Positions 1-8,695 are shown, counted from the stretch's first letter. The stretch: DNA of 64,000 nt from UBA1141 sp963665155 (GCA_963665155.2 CAXXFI010000002.1:806001-870000), one strand, 5' to 3'. Notes: a model not told the origin generated them from the sequence alone. Made by a program: numbers and translations.

Positions 1-426
1 TATCAGACCGGGTTGGACAGCGTTAAACAGATGAAGGATGCCATGAGCCCTGAAGCGGTTATTACTGAAGGAATCTCCGGTGACGCATCTTATCTACTAA
101 CCGTCGACGCAGAAGGGGTCGGCAGCATATTTGGAACCCAAGTCGGACCATACATACTTTCGCTTCACACGACGCTGGCCGAAGGGCAAGACCTGCTGGT
201 AGCTCCGAAAGACCTGGTGGCACTCACTGGCTCGGCCCAAGTCAACCTGGTTATCGCCTTAAAGAGTCACGGAGGCTGGAACACATCCGAATACCCAATT
301 AGTTTCGATCTTGCGGTTCACTGGCATAGTCCAAGAGTCATTCGCACATACATGTTATCTCCACCCAAGAAAAAAGCCCCGGGACATTGTCTCGGGGCTT
401 TTGGGTTCCTATGTTGGACGGGTTAG
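1..426 (+). CDS. Unrecognised protein, 5' partial
   Basis: The frame is open to the left edge of the window, so the start is missing; the first in-window start codon is a TTG at 13. I do not recognise the product. It reads as a soluble protein with alternating hydrophobic segments and no clear membrane helix. The last ~20 codons run through a strong hairpin at 372-402, so the annotated C-terminus (rich in Lys, Gly and Cys) is translated terminator sequence. This may mean the real stop was lost, or that the frame is not a gene. The convergent neighbour ends 16 nt downstream. Confidence 0.35.
   Translation, partial: YQTGLDSVKQMKDAMSPEAVITEGISGDASYLLTVDAEGVGSIFGTQVGPYILSLHTTLAEGQDLLVAPKDLVALTGSAQVNLVIALKSHGGWNTSEYPISFDLAVHWHSPRVIRTYMLSPPKKKAPGHCLGAFGFLCWTG
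372..402 (-). terminator. Rho-independent terminator, bidirectional
   Basis: A G/C-rich stem (GCCCCGGG pairing with CTCGGGGC, one G-U pair) is flanked by A-tract and T-tract. On the minus strand the stem is followed by a run of six T, so it best serves the oxidoreductase gene that stops at 442. On the plus strand it has four T. Confidence 0.8.
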
Positions 427-441
427 CTGTAGGTTCGCCGA

Positions 442-1626
442 TTAGGCATTGGCCATCTCGGGCTTAAATGCTGGGATTACCTCTTTGCCGAACAATTCCA
501 ACGATTCCATAACATGATCGTGGTCGATGGTTTCCGTCTGCATGATCATCATTACCTGGTCCACTCCAATGTCTTCGTACATCTTGACGGTCTTGATGCA
601 GCTCTCGGGATTGCCAGCGATTATTACGCCACGGTCGGCTAGGACGTTGGCGTCCAGTTGGGCGATGGCTGCTCTGGCTGCTCCGGGTCCTGCGTCCAGT
701 GATATTCCCGCTTCTTCTGCTTGCTTCTTGTGGGCATCATCGGACTGGCGCAACCAGCGGCCAAAGTCGGCATTCAGGTCTTCCGGCACTCCGCCCCAGG
801 CCTCCAACAGCTCTTCGTAGGCGTTGATCCGGCCCTGGATGTAGGGTTTGTCCGGCCCGAAGAATGTCTTCATGGACTCGGCGGCCAACTCTTTCGCAGC
901 TTGGTCGTCCCTGCCACAGTAGGCATGAACGTTGTTGCCCCAGAACTCGTTGACAAACGCACCCACCGGCTCGGCGTCTTTGATGGCGTCTCGGTAAACC
1001 TTCACGTGCTCAGCCAGGATGTCAACAGCATAGGAAGCCGAAGACAGGACACCAATACCTTTTTTGGCAGCCAAGCGGAAGCTCTCGGTCTGGGTGCAAG
1101 CCAGGTACATCCGGGGATGGGGCTTCTGGAAGACCTTGGGCAACACGCGCCGGCTGGGCACGTTCCAGAATTTACCTTTCCACTCAAATTCATCGCTCTG
1201 CCAGATTTTCGGCAGCATGGTCAGGGCTTCGTCCCAACGCTCCCTGGTTTCCCGGGGGTCGATGCCTTGCCCGGTTTGCTCGTAAGCATTGGAGCGGCCC
1301 GTGCCGAACTCAACCCGACCGTCGGTAAGCTGGTCCACCATTGCCACACGCTCGGCGACGCGGATTGGATGGTGGTTGGGGAGGATCGACACCCCAAAGC
1401 CTATTCTAATGTTCTTCGTTCGCTGGCTCAATGCGCCAAAGAGCACCTCTGGGCAGGGAGAACCGGAAAAGCCCATGAGAAAGTGGTGCTCCACAAACCA
1501 AAGGTTATCGTAGCCCAGTTTGTCCGCTAACTCGCACTGGTCCAACGTTTCCTTATAAAGACTGTTCCAATCAACATCATTGCCTTCGTAGGGTCGTTGT
1601 GCCTCGAAAAGTAGTCCGAATTTCAT
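442..1626 (-). CDS. LLM-class flavin-dependent oxidoreductase
   Basis: A 394-residue bacterial-luciferase-like TIM-barrel enzyme. The N-terminus MKFGLLFEAQRP, the WFVEHHF segment (about residues 43-49) and VERVAMVDQLTDGRVEFGTGR (in two halves near residues 90-110) are typical of the family, which uses FMN or F420 to oxidise small organic substrates. The substrate cannot be read from sequence. The start is supported by an AGGAG site 6-7 nt upstream. The gene stands alone, between a terminator and the divergent spacer before the acetamidase gene. Confidence 0.9.
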   Translation of the reverse strand: MKFGLLFEAQRPYEGNDVDWNSLYKETLDQCELADKLGYDNLWFVEHHFLMGFSGSPCPEVLFGALSQRTKNIRIGFGVSILPNHHPIRVAERVAMVDQLTDGRVEFGTGRSNAYEQTGQGIDPRETRERWDEALTMLPKIWQSDEFEWKGKFWNVPSRRVLPKVFQKPHPRMYLACTQTESFRLAAKKGIGVLSSASYAVDILAEHVKVYRDAIKDAEPVGAFVNEFWGNNVHAYCGRDDQAAKELAAESMKTFFGPDKPYIQGRINAYEELLEAWGGVPEDLNADFGRWLRQSDDAHKKQAEEAGISLDAGPGAARAAIAQLDANVLADRGVIIAGNPESCIKTVKMYEDIGVDQVMMIMQTETIDHDHVMESLELFGKEVIPAFKPEMANA

Positions 1627-1865
1627 CTCGTTTCTCCTTTTTGGCAGCCCGTGACGCAGTCTGGTTTCGCTGGTGACAGCCTCCGGAATGCCCGATTAAA
1701 TCGTTTAAACCCGGATATTACGCACCGGATATCATGCAACGGTTAGTATACTCCCGCCCAATCTCTTTGGCGACAGGCGCACCGGCACTGTCGAGCAGCC
1801 CTTTAAGAGCCCTTCGCCCCGAGCCTATCGAAGGGTCAGCCACAACATGGTTTTTGCTTAGGCGA
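1627..1865. other. Intergenic spacer with a REP-like palindrome
   Basis: No gene is visible. At 1811-1837 is a sequence with complementary ends CCTTCG/CGAAGG and a GAGCCTAT core. It resembles the REP-type elements seen again at 44054-44203 and, degraded, at 9720-9930. Confidence 0.5.
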
Positions 1866-2975
1866 CTAGTCTACAAAAATATCCAGGGGCAGAAACGCCG
1901 AGACAATGAAGTTGGGCACATCAACCACCTGGCTTAGCTTCAGGTCGACGGCCACACTGCAAATGCTGTATGCCTGCTCCTTGGTCCAGCCGCGCTCCAT
2001 TATCATTTGAATCATGGTCAACAAGGCGTTTCGGGCGGCCAGGGTGGCGTTCTCGGACTCGTTGACGCCTTCATCAGAGATACACATGCCGGTGCAAGCG
2101 ATGAATCTGCGAGGGGTCGCCATCTCGGGGCTGGTAAAGTAGTCGTCACGCTCGAAGGTGGGAAAACGCAGGTTTCGACGTTGGGCCTCACATTTTAGCA
2201 CCCGGAAATTTACGTGTAGGGTGCAGTCCATCTCCACTGCAGTGCCGCAGCACTCCGAGTCCCCTTGAGCGAAGTGGGCGTCCCCGGCGGAGAATAGAGC
2301 GCCTTCAGTAAACACCGGAAGGAGCAGCCGGGACCCGGCGGTGAGCTGTTTTATGTCCATGTTGCCCCCGTGTTCTCTGGGGGGGATGGTGCGCAGACCC
2401 TCCGAGGCCAGAGGCTCGGTCGCGGGCACGGCACCGTGGGCGTCCGGACCCAACACCGCCCCGCCCCGCCCCAGTAATTCGGCCTCTCGCAGCTCGATTT
2501 CCTGGCGCATCTGACGAGAGGGAGCCACGCCGATGGTGCCCATAAATGGCGCTCCAAGCACCCGTACGCCAGGAAGGTCCGCCGACGTGGCGTACCCGTC
2601 GGCGATGTCCCAGTGCACAACGTGGGGATCCAGAAAAACGTCGCGCAAGAACCCGAATCCGGGAATAATCGTCGTAAAGCCCCAACTGGCGGACTCGATA
2701 TTTAGAATATTCACTTCCAGCATGTCGCCCGGCTCTGCGCCTTGCACGTACACCGGACCGGTCAACGGGTGAATCAGGCCCAAATCCAGATTACGCAGCA
2801 CATCGGCCGAGCAGCCGGGCCAGACTTGCCCGTCCAAGGCATGCCTGGTCTGCATCACAACCTCTTCTCCGGGGGCCGCCTCTATAACCGGTGGAATGTC
2901 GGGATGCCAGCGGTTGTGGCCTTTATCAGGCTCGCCAGCGCAGGGTTTCGAGTAATCCAACTCAATGCTTTTCAA
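1866..2975 (-). CDS. Acetamidase/formamidase family protein
   Basis: A 369-residue member of the FmdA/AmdA family, which hydrolyses short amides such as formamide or acetamide to ammonia and the acid. Family features include the early HNRWHPDIPP segment (about 21-30), the Gly/Asp-rich region GAVLGPDAHGAVPATEP, the NMDIKQLTAGSRLLLPVF core (about 207-224) and FSAGDAHFAQGDSE (about 231-244), all well conserved in the family. Length is near the normal 300-400. It would fit nitrogen or carbon scavenging from amides in a catabolic genome. The real substrate is not determined. Confidence 0.9.
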   Translation of the reverse strand: MKSIELDYSKPCAGEPDKGHNRWHPDIPPVIEAAPGEEVVMQTRHALDGQVWPGCSADVLRNLDLGLIHPLTGPVYVQGAEPGDMLEVNILNIESASWGFTTIIPGFGFLRDVFLDPHVVHWDIADGYATSADLPGVRVLGAPFMGTIGVAPSRQMRQEIELREAELLGRGGAVLGPDAHGAVPATEPLASEGLRTIPPREHGGNMDIKQLTAGSRLLLPVFTEGALFSAGDAHFAQGDSECCGTAVEMDCTLHVNFRVLKCEAQRRNLRFPTFERDDYFTSPEMATPRRFIACTGMCISDEGVNESENATLAARNALLTMIQMIMERGWTKEQAYSICSVAVDLKLSQVVDVPNFIVSAFLPLDIFVD

Positions 2976-3184
2976 AATAGCCTCTCCTGGATAAATGAAT
3001 GGTGGATAAATAAATTGTGAATGGAATGGTGGTTTGGTCAGGCAGCAGCATTATAGCCTACTGGTTGGCGACTCCCAAGGGTCAGAGATTAGACGATAGA
3101 AGGAGGGGCCTGATGGTTGAGCCATGATTTTCAAGGGGAAACACAGAATGGCCTCACGACCGGGCCCTCACCAGGCCTAAGTTG

Positions 3185-3190
3185 TATAAT
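3185..3190 (+). promoter_or_regulatory. Putative -10 element (TATAAT) for the toxin-antitoxin pair
   Basis: A consensus TATAAT lies 26 nt before the DUF433 start. No good -35 hexamer is visible at 16-18 nt upstream, so this is only a -10 call. Confidence 0.4.
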
Positions 3191-3215
3191 GTTGGCAGGC
3201 GGTGAGGCGAATATC

Positions 3216-3437
3216 ATGAATCCTAAGAAGGTTGTTCACAGCGATCCCGAGATTCTTGGTGGCACGTCCGTGTTTGTCGGCACCCGCGTCCCGGCCCAGT
3301 CGCTCTTCGACTACTTGGGAGGAGGAGAGACTTTGGATGAATTTCTCCAACAATTTCCGTCGGTTAAGCGCAAACAGGCATTATTGGCTCTGGAAATAGC
3401 TCGCGAATCTCTTATCAGTAGTGCCCGTTCTACTTGA
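3216..3437 (+). CDS. DUF433 antitoxin-like protein
   Basis: A 73-residue DUF433 protein. Visible family features are the DPEILGGTSVFVGTRVPAQS segment and a downstream helix-turn-helix-like LDEFLQQFPSVKRKQA. I chose the ATG at 3216, not an upstream start, because family homology begins right there. DUF433 proteins are small DNA-binding antitoxins usually encoded just before a DUF5615 PIN-like toxin, as here. The two genes overlap by 17 nt, so they are probably translated together and the antitoxin probably represses the operon. Confidence 0.85.
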   Translation: MNPKKVVHSDPEILGGTSVFVGTRVPAQSLFDYLGGGETLDEFLQQFPSVKRKQALLALEIARESLISSARST

Positions 3438-3738
3438 CGAGAATTTGCCGGTCGGCTTGGGGGCGGAGTTAGTCGGTCACGGGGCAACCGTCTCCGGCCA
3501 GCGTTGGCAGGGCATTAAGAATGGCGAGCTTTTGCGCCGGGCCCAAGGATTATTCGATATTTTGATTACCATGGATCGAAACCTCGAATACCAGCAGAAT
3601 ATTTCTAAATTTGAGGTGGGAGTACTTTTAGTTCGCCAGGTTGTACCGTGTCCATCGCTTCCAGAATCGCAGGCACCAGCGGGCGAAGGTGAGCCAAGCG
3701 GTTCGATGGTGCTAGAACCAGGAGGCCAAGCATGCTAG
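3421..3738 (+). CDS. DUF5615 PIN-like toxin
   Basis: A 105-residue protein that starts at GTG inside the DUF433 gene. The PIN-like N-terminus is clear: VLLDENLPVGLGAELVGHGA with the acidic D-E pair, then the GIKNGELLRRA helix and the FDILITMDRNLEYQQN segment with Asp and Arg. These predict a metal-dependent ribonuclease toxin. The last 35 residues are odd: the usual SNR...DLxPLVP helix and strand are missing and replaced by Pro/Gly/Ser-rich sequence. It may therefore be partly decayed, although a match of the very C-terminus to the usual PGSVV strand is still suggested. Confidence 0.75.
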   Translation: MPVLLDENLPVGLGAELVGHGATVSGQRWQGIKNGELLRRAQGLFDILITMDRNLEYQQNISKFEVGVLLVRQVVPCPSLPESQAPAGEGEPSGSMVLEPGGQAC

Positions 3739-4049
3739 ATAATGCGGTAACTCGCCAAAAATGGCATCCGTTGGTTGGACAAATCCGTGCGAGACCCTTA
3801 CGGTGGACCGGTTACGAAATATCGGGAGGTAAGGAACGAGCTAAGAGACCTGCTTTCCCCCTTTGTGCGTTCCATTACTGGTGGATAGGCCGTCAGCAGT
3901 TTTAGCCCGTTGGAGCATTCCGGTGTTGGCCCAATCGTCAGTAAGTCACGCCCTACCAACTCCAGTTGACGCTACCGCAGAAACCCCGTATGTTAGCCGT
4001 GGCACGGACCGCCTAACCAATCTCATACCTATTTTTAATCCAACCAACC
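3739..4049. other. Non-coding stretch with possible gene remnant
   Basis: No intact gene. At about 3770-3888 (+) one frame reads VRDPYGGPVTKYREVRNEL..., which resembles the C-terminal end of low-molecular-weight phosphatase/arsenate reductase proteins (DPYGG...YR.VR). The frame has no start and is short, so this is only a weak suggestion of a decayed gene. Confidence 0.25.
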
Positions 4050-4203
4050 ATCGAGGATATTACGTGGCTAGGAGCCACTTTCCTTCAAACCGAGAACGGA
4101 GTAGACCTTGCGGGTGTCCGGGACTTTGCTGAGGCTGCCGAGTATTTAGGTTATGAGCACCCATTGGTGTTCGACCACGTTAGATGCTCAGACGCCACCA
4201 ATG
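4050..4203 (+). pseudogene. 5' fragment of an LLM oxidoreductase gene (decayed paralogue)
   Basis: The DNA aligns along its whole length with the first ~130 nt, and the leader, of the intact oxidoreductase gene starting at 8803. The shared stretches include GGATATTA, GTCCGGGACTTTGCT, AGGCTGCCGAG and GACCACGTTA. The start codon is mutated (ACG instead of ATG) and similarity stops near 4203. The translation GVRDFAEAAEYLGYEHPLVF is close to GVRDFAQAAEALGYEHLLVF of the intact copy. This is a partial gene duplication that has decayed. Confidence 0.85.
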
Positions 4204-4455
4204 CGACAATTGCTCACCGACAACGCGCTGGATCAGGGTGCTAACTGTACCAGTACGCTGATGATGAGGGCAATCCGGTCGCCGAGCCGATGCAGTGGCT
4301 AGCAGACCATAGCATTCCAATACCAGCAAGCCGAAGTCGCCTATCAGGCGATGTTGGTCAACCTACATCGTGTGAACGGAGCGGTGTTTGAGCAATGACC
4401 CGTGCCAAGTAAACACCGGGTCCGCAGCCCATAACTGGGGCTGCTGCCTGTTCTT
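4204..4455. other. Unassigned sequence
   Basis: No gene recognised. A hairpin GCAGCCC...GGGCTGC near 4422-4444 lies just past the stop of the reverse-strand membrane protein gene and may help end that transcript, but it lacks a T-tract on that strand. Confidence 0.3.
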
Positions 4456-6003
4456 CTAGGCTACTATTGGCTGGGCTATAATCCACAGACTAACCACCGT
4501 ATACATCACCATAAGCATTAGCATGGGGTACTGGCTATTCCTGGCTATAGTGCGGTCCTTGAAGATACGTATCGAAACCAGATGCGCCAGGTAAACCGCC
4601 AAGATGTGCCCCAGCACAATTACCCCAATGGATAGGAACCACAGGACCCGGGCATTTATTACGCTGATGTCTATCGCATAATCAGCGGTGCCAAACAGGT
4701 TCCAATCGAAGCCGAAGGGATCGGAGACCAGCCGTACGATTAGCTGTCCTTGGATCAACAACAGTGTAATGAAATGAGCAATGTTGTAGGCCAGCGCAAT
4801 TGGCAACAAGGAGAAAGCGGAGGCCCGGGCCACGGCCAATACCCCCAAGGCACCCTCCACTGAGCGGGACATGAAGTAGGAAAATGTCAGGTAGAGTATC
4901 AGAAATGCGACGGGGAAGAAAACTACGCCCAAGGTGTCGGCAATGGTCAGGCTGTTGAAGGCATCGTAGCTGACCACTCCCGCAAAGTTGTCCAAGATGA
5001 ACGTCTGAAAGTCCACCCAAGCAGGCGTTGCGCTGAAGCCGTCGAAGGTCACCGTGGCGAGCAACAGGACCACTATGGCCAAAATATCGTTGGTCACGCG
5101 CTCGCTCCTGGAAAGGCCCACGGCGAAGGGTCTAATATTAAACTCCCTGACCTCAGCCTTCTCGAAGCATTCGTAGCAGTTTATACACTCCCCGTCTTGG
5201 TCCTGGCATTGGTCGCCGCAGGCTTGGCACAATTCCTGGTCATTAACCCGTACCTCGGTTGGCGCAAACCGAGCGAGGAAGCTGAACACCACGGAGAAGG
5301 CTTCGCCGCGCCTCAACCACTCGTGACGGCCAAACAGGGTCATGGCGCCCAGAGTGATGATCGAGTACACGATTGCCATGATCGCCACCCGGTTAGGCAG
5401 GTCCGATTGGGGAAACGCATCCTGTATCCAAACGAATGCCAAAAACAAGATAATGGCGGGCCATATGCCCCAACCCGTGGGGTATTCCCAGCCCAGAGAG
5501 AGTTGTCTTCCGGGTGCGATCTTGCTGTATAGCTTCTCGGCCCAAGAAAACAAGAGGTCCCATGGATTTAGCAGACCCCACAAGTTGCCTATTAGAGCCA
5601 CAAAGAAGGCCAGGCCGACCCACCAGATTATCCAGACAAATGTTGGGGCGAAATTCGACGAGGGTATTTGCTCACCGGCAAGTCCGGTGGCGATCACAAG
5701 GCCCAAAAGGAAGACCGACAGTAGCCGCAATGGCAACAGCAACACGGCGCTGGTCAAAACGTTCCGGACCCACCGATTCTGAAAGAGGTTGTACTGCCAG
5801 TAACCGCCATGATCCGACTTTTTGCCGACAAAAACACCAATTATGGCGAAAGAAAGGGCTACTGCTGCGCCGGCCCCTATAAGAAAGAACCCCAACGGTA
5901 CCGGCAGTTCGGTCCTCTCTCCGAAGCCGTGAGCGTAGGCAGGCTGGGCCAACAAGGCTACGCCCAATGCGATGAGAGGCAGGGCGACATTTAGGCGTTT
6001 CAT
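4456..6003 (-). CDS. Multi-pass membrane protein with six-Cys cluster
   Basis: A 515-residue protein with a signal peptide (residues 1-24, ending AYA), then about ten hydrophobic segments. Signal-peptidase cleavage after AYA would leave a mature protein starting HGFGER, with an N-terminal histidine. A loop after the fifth or sixth helix holds Cys 259, 262, 266, 273, 276 and 279 (CxxCx3Cx6CxxCxxC), a likely metal or Fe-S site. Similar actinobacterial proteins carry the label 'fenitrothion hydrolase', but I would not transfer that function. It is last in a reverse-strand run of exported proteins (His-rich, FixH-like, cupredoxin-like). A role in copper or other metal handling in the membrane is inferred. 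Confidence 0.7.
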   Translation of the reverse strand: MKRLNVALPLIALGVALLAQPAYAHGFGERTELPVPLGFFLIGAGAAVALSFAIIGVFVGKKSDHGGYWQYNLFQNRWVRNVLTSAVLLLPLRLLSVFLLGLVIATGLAGEQIPSSNFAPTFVWIIWWVGLAFFVALIGNLWGLLNPWDLLFSWAEKLYSKIAPGRQLSLGWEYPTGWGIWPAIILFLAFVWIQDAFPQSDLPNRVAIMAIVYSIITLGAMTLFGRHEWLRRGEAFSVVFSFLARFAPTEVRVNDQELCQACGDQCQDQDGECINCYECFEKAEVREFNIRPFAVGLSRSERVTNDILAIVVLLLATVTFDGFSATPAWVDFQTFILDNFAGVVSYDAFNSLTIADTLGVVFFPVAFLILYLTFSYFMSRSVEGALGVLAVARASAFSLLPIALAYNIAHFITLLLIQGQLIVRLVSDPFGFDWNLFGTADYAIDISVINARVLWFLSIGVIVLGHILAVYLAHLVSIRIFKDRTIARNSQYPMLMLMVMYTVVSLWIIAQPIVA

Positions 6004-6054
6004 CTAGGCACCATCCGCAGATTTATTAGCCCCGATTTACTCGCGCCACGCGAC

Positions 6055-6450
6055 TTACTTAGGACCCACCTCAAGGAATCCAATGTCGACCTCTTCCTCT
6101 TCCTCATCTCCTCCTTCGTGATCACCTTCCCCGGATTGATGGAAGGTAATTCTGAATCTCCCGGTGGCTTCGGCCACGAAGATGAATTCCGCCGCATCTC
6201 CAGTTTCAATATCCATATCTATATCGTATGTGTGGAGATGGAACTCGCCGGGCTCTTCGACCTGAATCATCAGCGTAATTATGTCTCCCTGCTTCACTTT
6301 TATCGTTTCTGGAATCAGTTTGCCATTCTCCACACGCACCGGAATTCTAACTTTCTCGGGTTCACCGCCGCCGCACGCTGCCGCCAGCGCAGTGACTAGT
6401 ACAGCTACCAGAGTTAGCAAAGCAAACAGTTTTAATGCTTTGGTGTTCAT
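6055..6450 (-). CDS. Cupredoxin-like lipoprotein
   Basis: A 131-residue protein with a lipobox ending LAAAC (Cys26), so probably anchored outside the membrane. The rest fits a single beta-sandwich domain: an early VRIPVRVENGKLIPETIKVK strand pair, then FHLHTYDIDM with two His, and a C-terminal FRITFHQSGEGDHE segment with two more His before an acidic run (EEEEE). The His spacing suggests metal binding as in cupredoxins, but no classical Cys/Met ligand pattern is present. An upstream GGAGC site supports the ATG. It lies 51 nt before the multi-pass protein and is probably in the same operon. Confidence 0.7.
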   Translation of the reverse strand: MNTKALKLFALLTLVAVLVTALAAACGGGEPEKVRIPVRVENGKLIPETIKVKQGDIITLMIQVEEPGEFHLHTYDIDMDIETGDAAEFIFVAEATGRFRITFHQSGEGDHEGGDEEEEEVDIGFLEVGPK

Positions 6451-6498
6451 ATTCTTTGCTCCATCATATTTTGGGCCGCATAATTTTTGGTTGTGTAA

Positions 6499-7054
6499 CT
6501 ACTGGTTGCGACGTCGCAGCCGCCCACGAATCCCGTTCCAACCCCAGATTCCAAATGACAATGCGACCACCACTCCCACAATGGGAAAAATCAGGTTGAG
6601 GTGCGCCGGTTCAGTAATCCTGCAAGGGTACCTCCATGCCCGCTTTTCCTAGGCCGCTGTCCATCTCCAAAGTTAGAATCCAACTCCCCTCGATGTCTAA
6701 CGATATGTCCACATCGTAGGCTTGAGGACTCTGAGGTGTGTTTGTGGCCTACACCGGGCTGACGGTGGTCGCGCCTGATGGCCCTGTTGCCATCACCATA
6801 ATGATTGCGTCGGTGATGTTCGATCCGTCCGTAGCGTCTTTAAGCTGGATGCTAAGGTGCAGATTCCCCACCTTTGGACTTCCCGGAAGGATGCCCACCT
6901 GTAACTCGTAAGGGCCGACAAGAGCGTTGCTCACCACTTTCCGGCTGGCCCCGTTGGCCGACGCCGTGTTCGACTCGTATGGCGATGCCGTGGCCACCGT
7001 CGCAAAAATAACCAGTCCGATGACCGCGGCCACCATCAAGAAATCCCTTCTCAT
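6499..7054 (-). pseudogene. Second FixH/YtkA-like exported protein, decayed
   Basis: Starts at ATG 7054, overlapping the stop of the preceding FixH-like gene (ATGA), with a signal sequence MRRDFLMVAAVIGLVIF. The segment GPYELQVGILPGSPKVGNLH is clearly paralogous to the neighbour. An in-frame TAG at 6749-6751 ends the frame, but coding continues after it with a matching beta-strand region (YDVDISLDIEGSWILTLEMD) to about 6610. After one more frame change it ends in a transmembrane helix (HLNLIFPIVGVVVALSFGIW) and an Arg-rich tail stopping at 6499. So it has at least one nonsense and one frameshift change. Confidence 0.75.
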
Positions 7055-7889
7055 CTTCTTCTCCGACGTCCGGGGCGGGGAGTATTTTCCCGTCCCGTTG
7101 GCGATGGTTCCGGGCTTTGCCGTCGCCTGAAAGCCCAGATCGTCACGCCGAGGGCAATGATAGCCAGGGGTACGGCTATAAACGCCCAATTCAACCCACC
7201 ACCCTCAAGGGTCGGGTCCGTTATAGTTTGACTAACCACCGCATTTTCGTTGGGCGTTTGGGATGTCGCCCCTAGCTGTGTTTCCGCCTCCCGGGTCTGA
7301 ATCCCGTCTATTAGCTCGGTGCCTTGTCCGGGCCGAGTTGTTGGCTGGGCCACCGATGGTTGTTGCGTTGGTGCTTGGCCGGGTTCCGCCCCGTTGGTGA
7401 CCAGAGTTTCCCCGCCGAACCGGGCCACGGCCTCTTCCTCACTTTCGACTTCCAGAGGAACCTCGACAACGGTCTTTCCCAGAGGGATGTCAATCACAAT
7501 CTCGAAGTTCCAGTCTCCCGGCTTGTCGATATACAGGTTAAGTTCGTACACCCAAGGCTGCAAAAAGCTCTCAGCCGGGACCGGCTCAGCGCTTTCGCTT
7601 CCACCGACCACATCCGCCAGCACGTCCACGGTGGCGTCGGTCACAGCACGCCCTTCCGCGGACAGAGTGCTAGCCATGTGAAGGTTACCCACTACCGGAG
7701 TTGGCGGCCATATACCCACCAGGTACTCATAGGGACCCGAGGCCCCCTGGCAACCGGCACTGTAAACCCATTGGCCTGTACCTTCGATGCTGGATCAAAG
7801 CCAAAGTGATCAGTGCCCACAACAGCCAGGCAAGCTGCGGCGAGAAAACACGCCAAGGAAAATACGGCTCGTCCGTTGCGATTGAACAC
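7051..7889 (-). pseudogene. FixH/YtkA-like exported protein with one frameshift
   Basis: Start GTG at 7889 has a strong GAGGAGGT site. The first frame encodes a signal peptide (MFNRNGRAVFSLACFLAAAC...) and runs to about codon 49. The second frame (to 7051) carries GPYEYLVGIWPPTPVVGNLH, a beta-sandwich domain, a Pro/Thr/Gln-rich linker, and a C-terminal membrane helix (WAFIAVPLAIIALGVTIWAF) with an Arg-rich tail. One extra G in the G5 run (CCCCC at 7743-7747) would join the frames exactly as VPVARGASGPYEY, matching the paralogue downstream. Either a single-base assembly error, a recent mutation, or a slippery tract. FixH/YtkA-like domains are found near respiratory oxidase and metal genes. Confidence 0.75.
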
Positions 7890-8001
7890 GGGTGACCTCC
7901 TCGGTTAGCGCCTGCCGTAGCAAATCAGGAGCAAGCGGGTTCTAAATGCCCGCCTACAGGAAACCGATTTGCCAGGGCAGTGTGGGAGAAGCGGAAACAG
8001 A

Positions 8002-8514
8002 CTATGCCCGAGGAGGTTTTACAGGTGGAGCCACGAAGGCTTCATTGAGGAATTGCTCGTGATGAGCGAAGGTAAAGAAGAATAAACCGGGGTCGGCGAA
8101 TATCGCCGACGCTTGCTTTACAGGCATTATACGAGCAGCAGCCTGTTGGCCAGTTCCATGAGCGGAGGTGAGGTAAACGATTTTGTCGGGAGTTGAGTCG
8201 CTCAGCGGGGCTACGATAGTTGCGCTGCCAGCAGCTTGATTAAATTGGGCGTCAAAATAGTCCTGATGCGTGGCCGCTTGTTCGGAAGGCAAGTGAGAAT
8301 GCGGATGGGTGTCCTGAAATTGGTGCTGGTGGTCTGATGCCGATGGGCCGAAGTATATGTGGGCGTGGCTGTGCTGTCGCTCGGGGAAGTGGTGGTCCAG
8401 CACAGGTCCAATCGAGGGCGCAAAAAGGGCGCCGACAGATAGCAGAAATAAAAGCGCTAATAAAAGTCGCTTGGTAGACCCGTTTGACGAATGTTCCTTT
8501 ACCAGTATTTCCAT
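8002..8514 (-). CDS. His-rich membrane-anchored protein
   Basis: About 170 residues from ATG 8514 (an earlier GTG/TTG would add 16 unconvincing residues). After a short basic N-terminus comes a hydrophobic segment (LLLALLFLLSVGALFA), then a very His-rich stretch with DHHF, HSHAHIYF, DHQHQF and HPHSH over ~45 residues. This suggests metal capture outside the membrane. No known enzymatic domain is visible. It lies upstream of the FixH-like, cupredoxin-like and Cys-cluster genes on the same strand (gap 112 nt), so a shared metal-handling job is inferred. Confidence 0.65.
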   Translation of the reverse strand: MEILVKEHSSNGSTKRLLLALLFLLSVGALFAPSIGPVLDHHFPERQHSHAHIYFGPSASDHQHQFQDTHPHSHLPSEQAATHQDYFDAQFNQAAGSATIVAPLSDSTPDKIVYLTSAHGTGQQAAARIMPVKQASAIFADPGLFFFTFAHHEQFLNEAFVAPPVKPPRA

Positions 8515-8695
8515 CTTGCTTGAAGCAATTATACCCCAGGCGCCGTCCAGGCCAAGGAGCAACGGGAAGATTAACCCTTGACCACATTCGACAGGTATCG
8601 CTTATGGTTAACCCGCGCACCCACTTGCGCAGGCTCACTTTAGCGAGACACCACTATTAACACAACTCAGAACATCCGTACCACCACGTCCCCGG

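Noticed and set aside
721..1530. Long open frame opposite the LLM oxidoreductase
   Set aside because: Antisense shadow of a clear gene; no ribosome site or family resemblance.
3739..4049. A further toxin-antitoxin or phosphatase gene
   Set aside because: Only a short motif-like stretch without start; not enough to call a gene.
5197..5882. Several plus-strand frames opposite the Cys-cluster membrane protein
   Set aside because: They mirror a well-supported reverse-strand gene; sequences are low-information and lack starts with ribosome sites.
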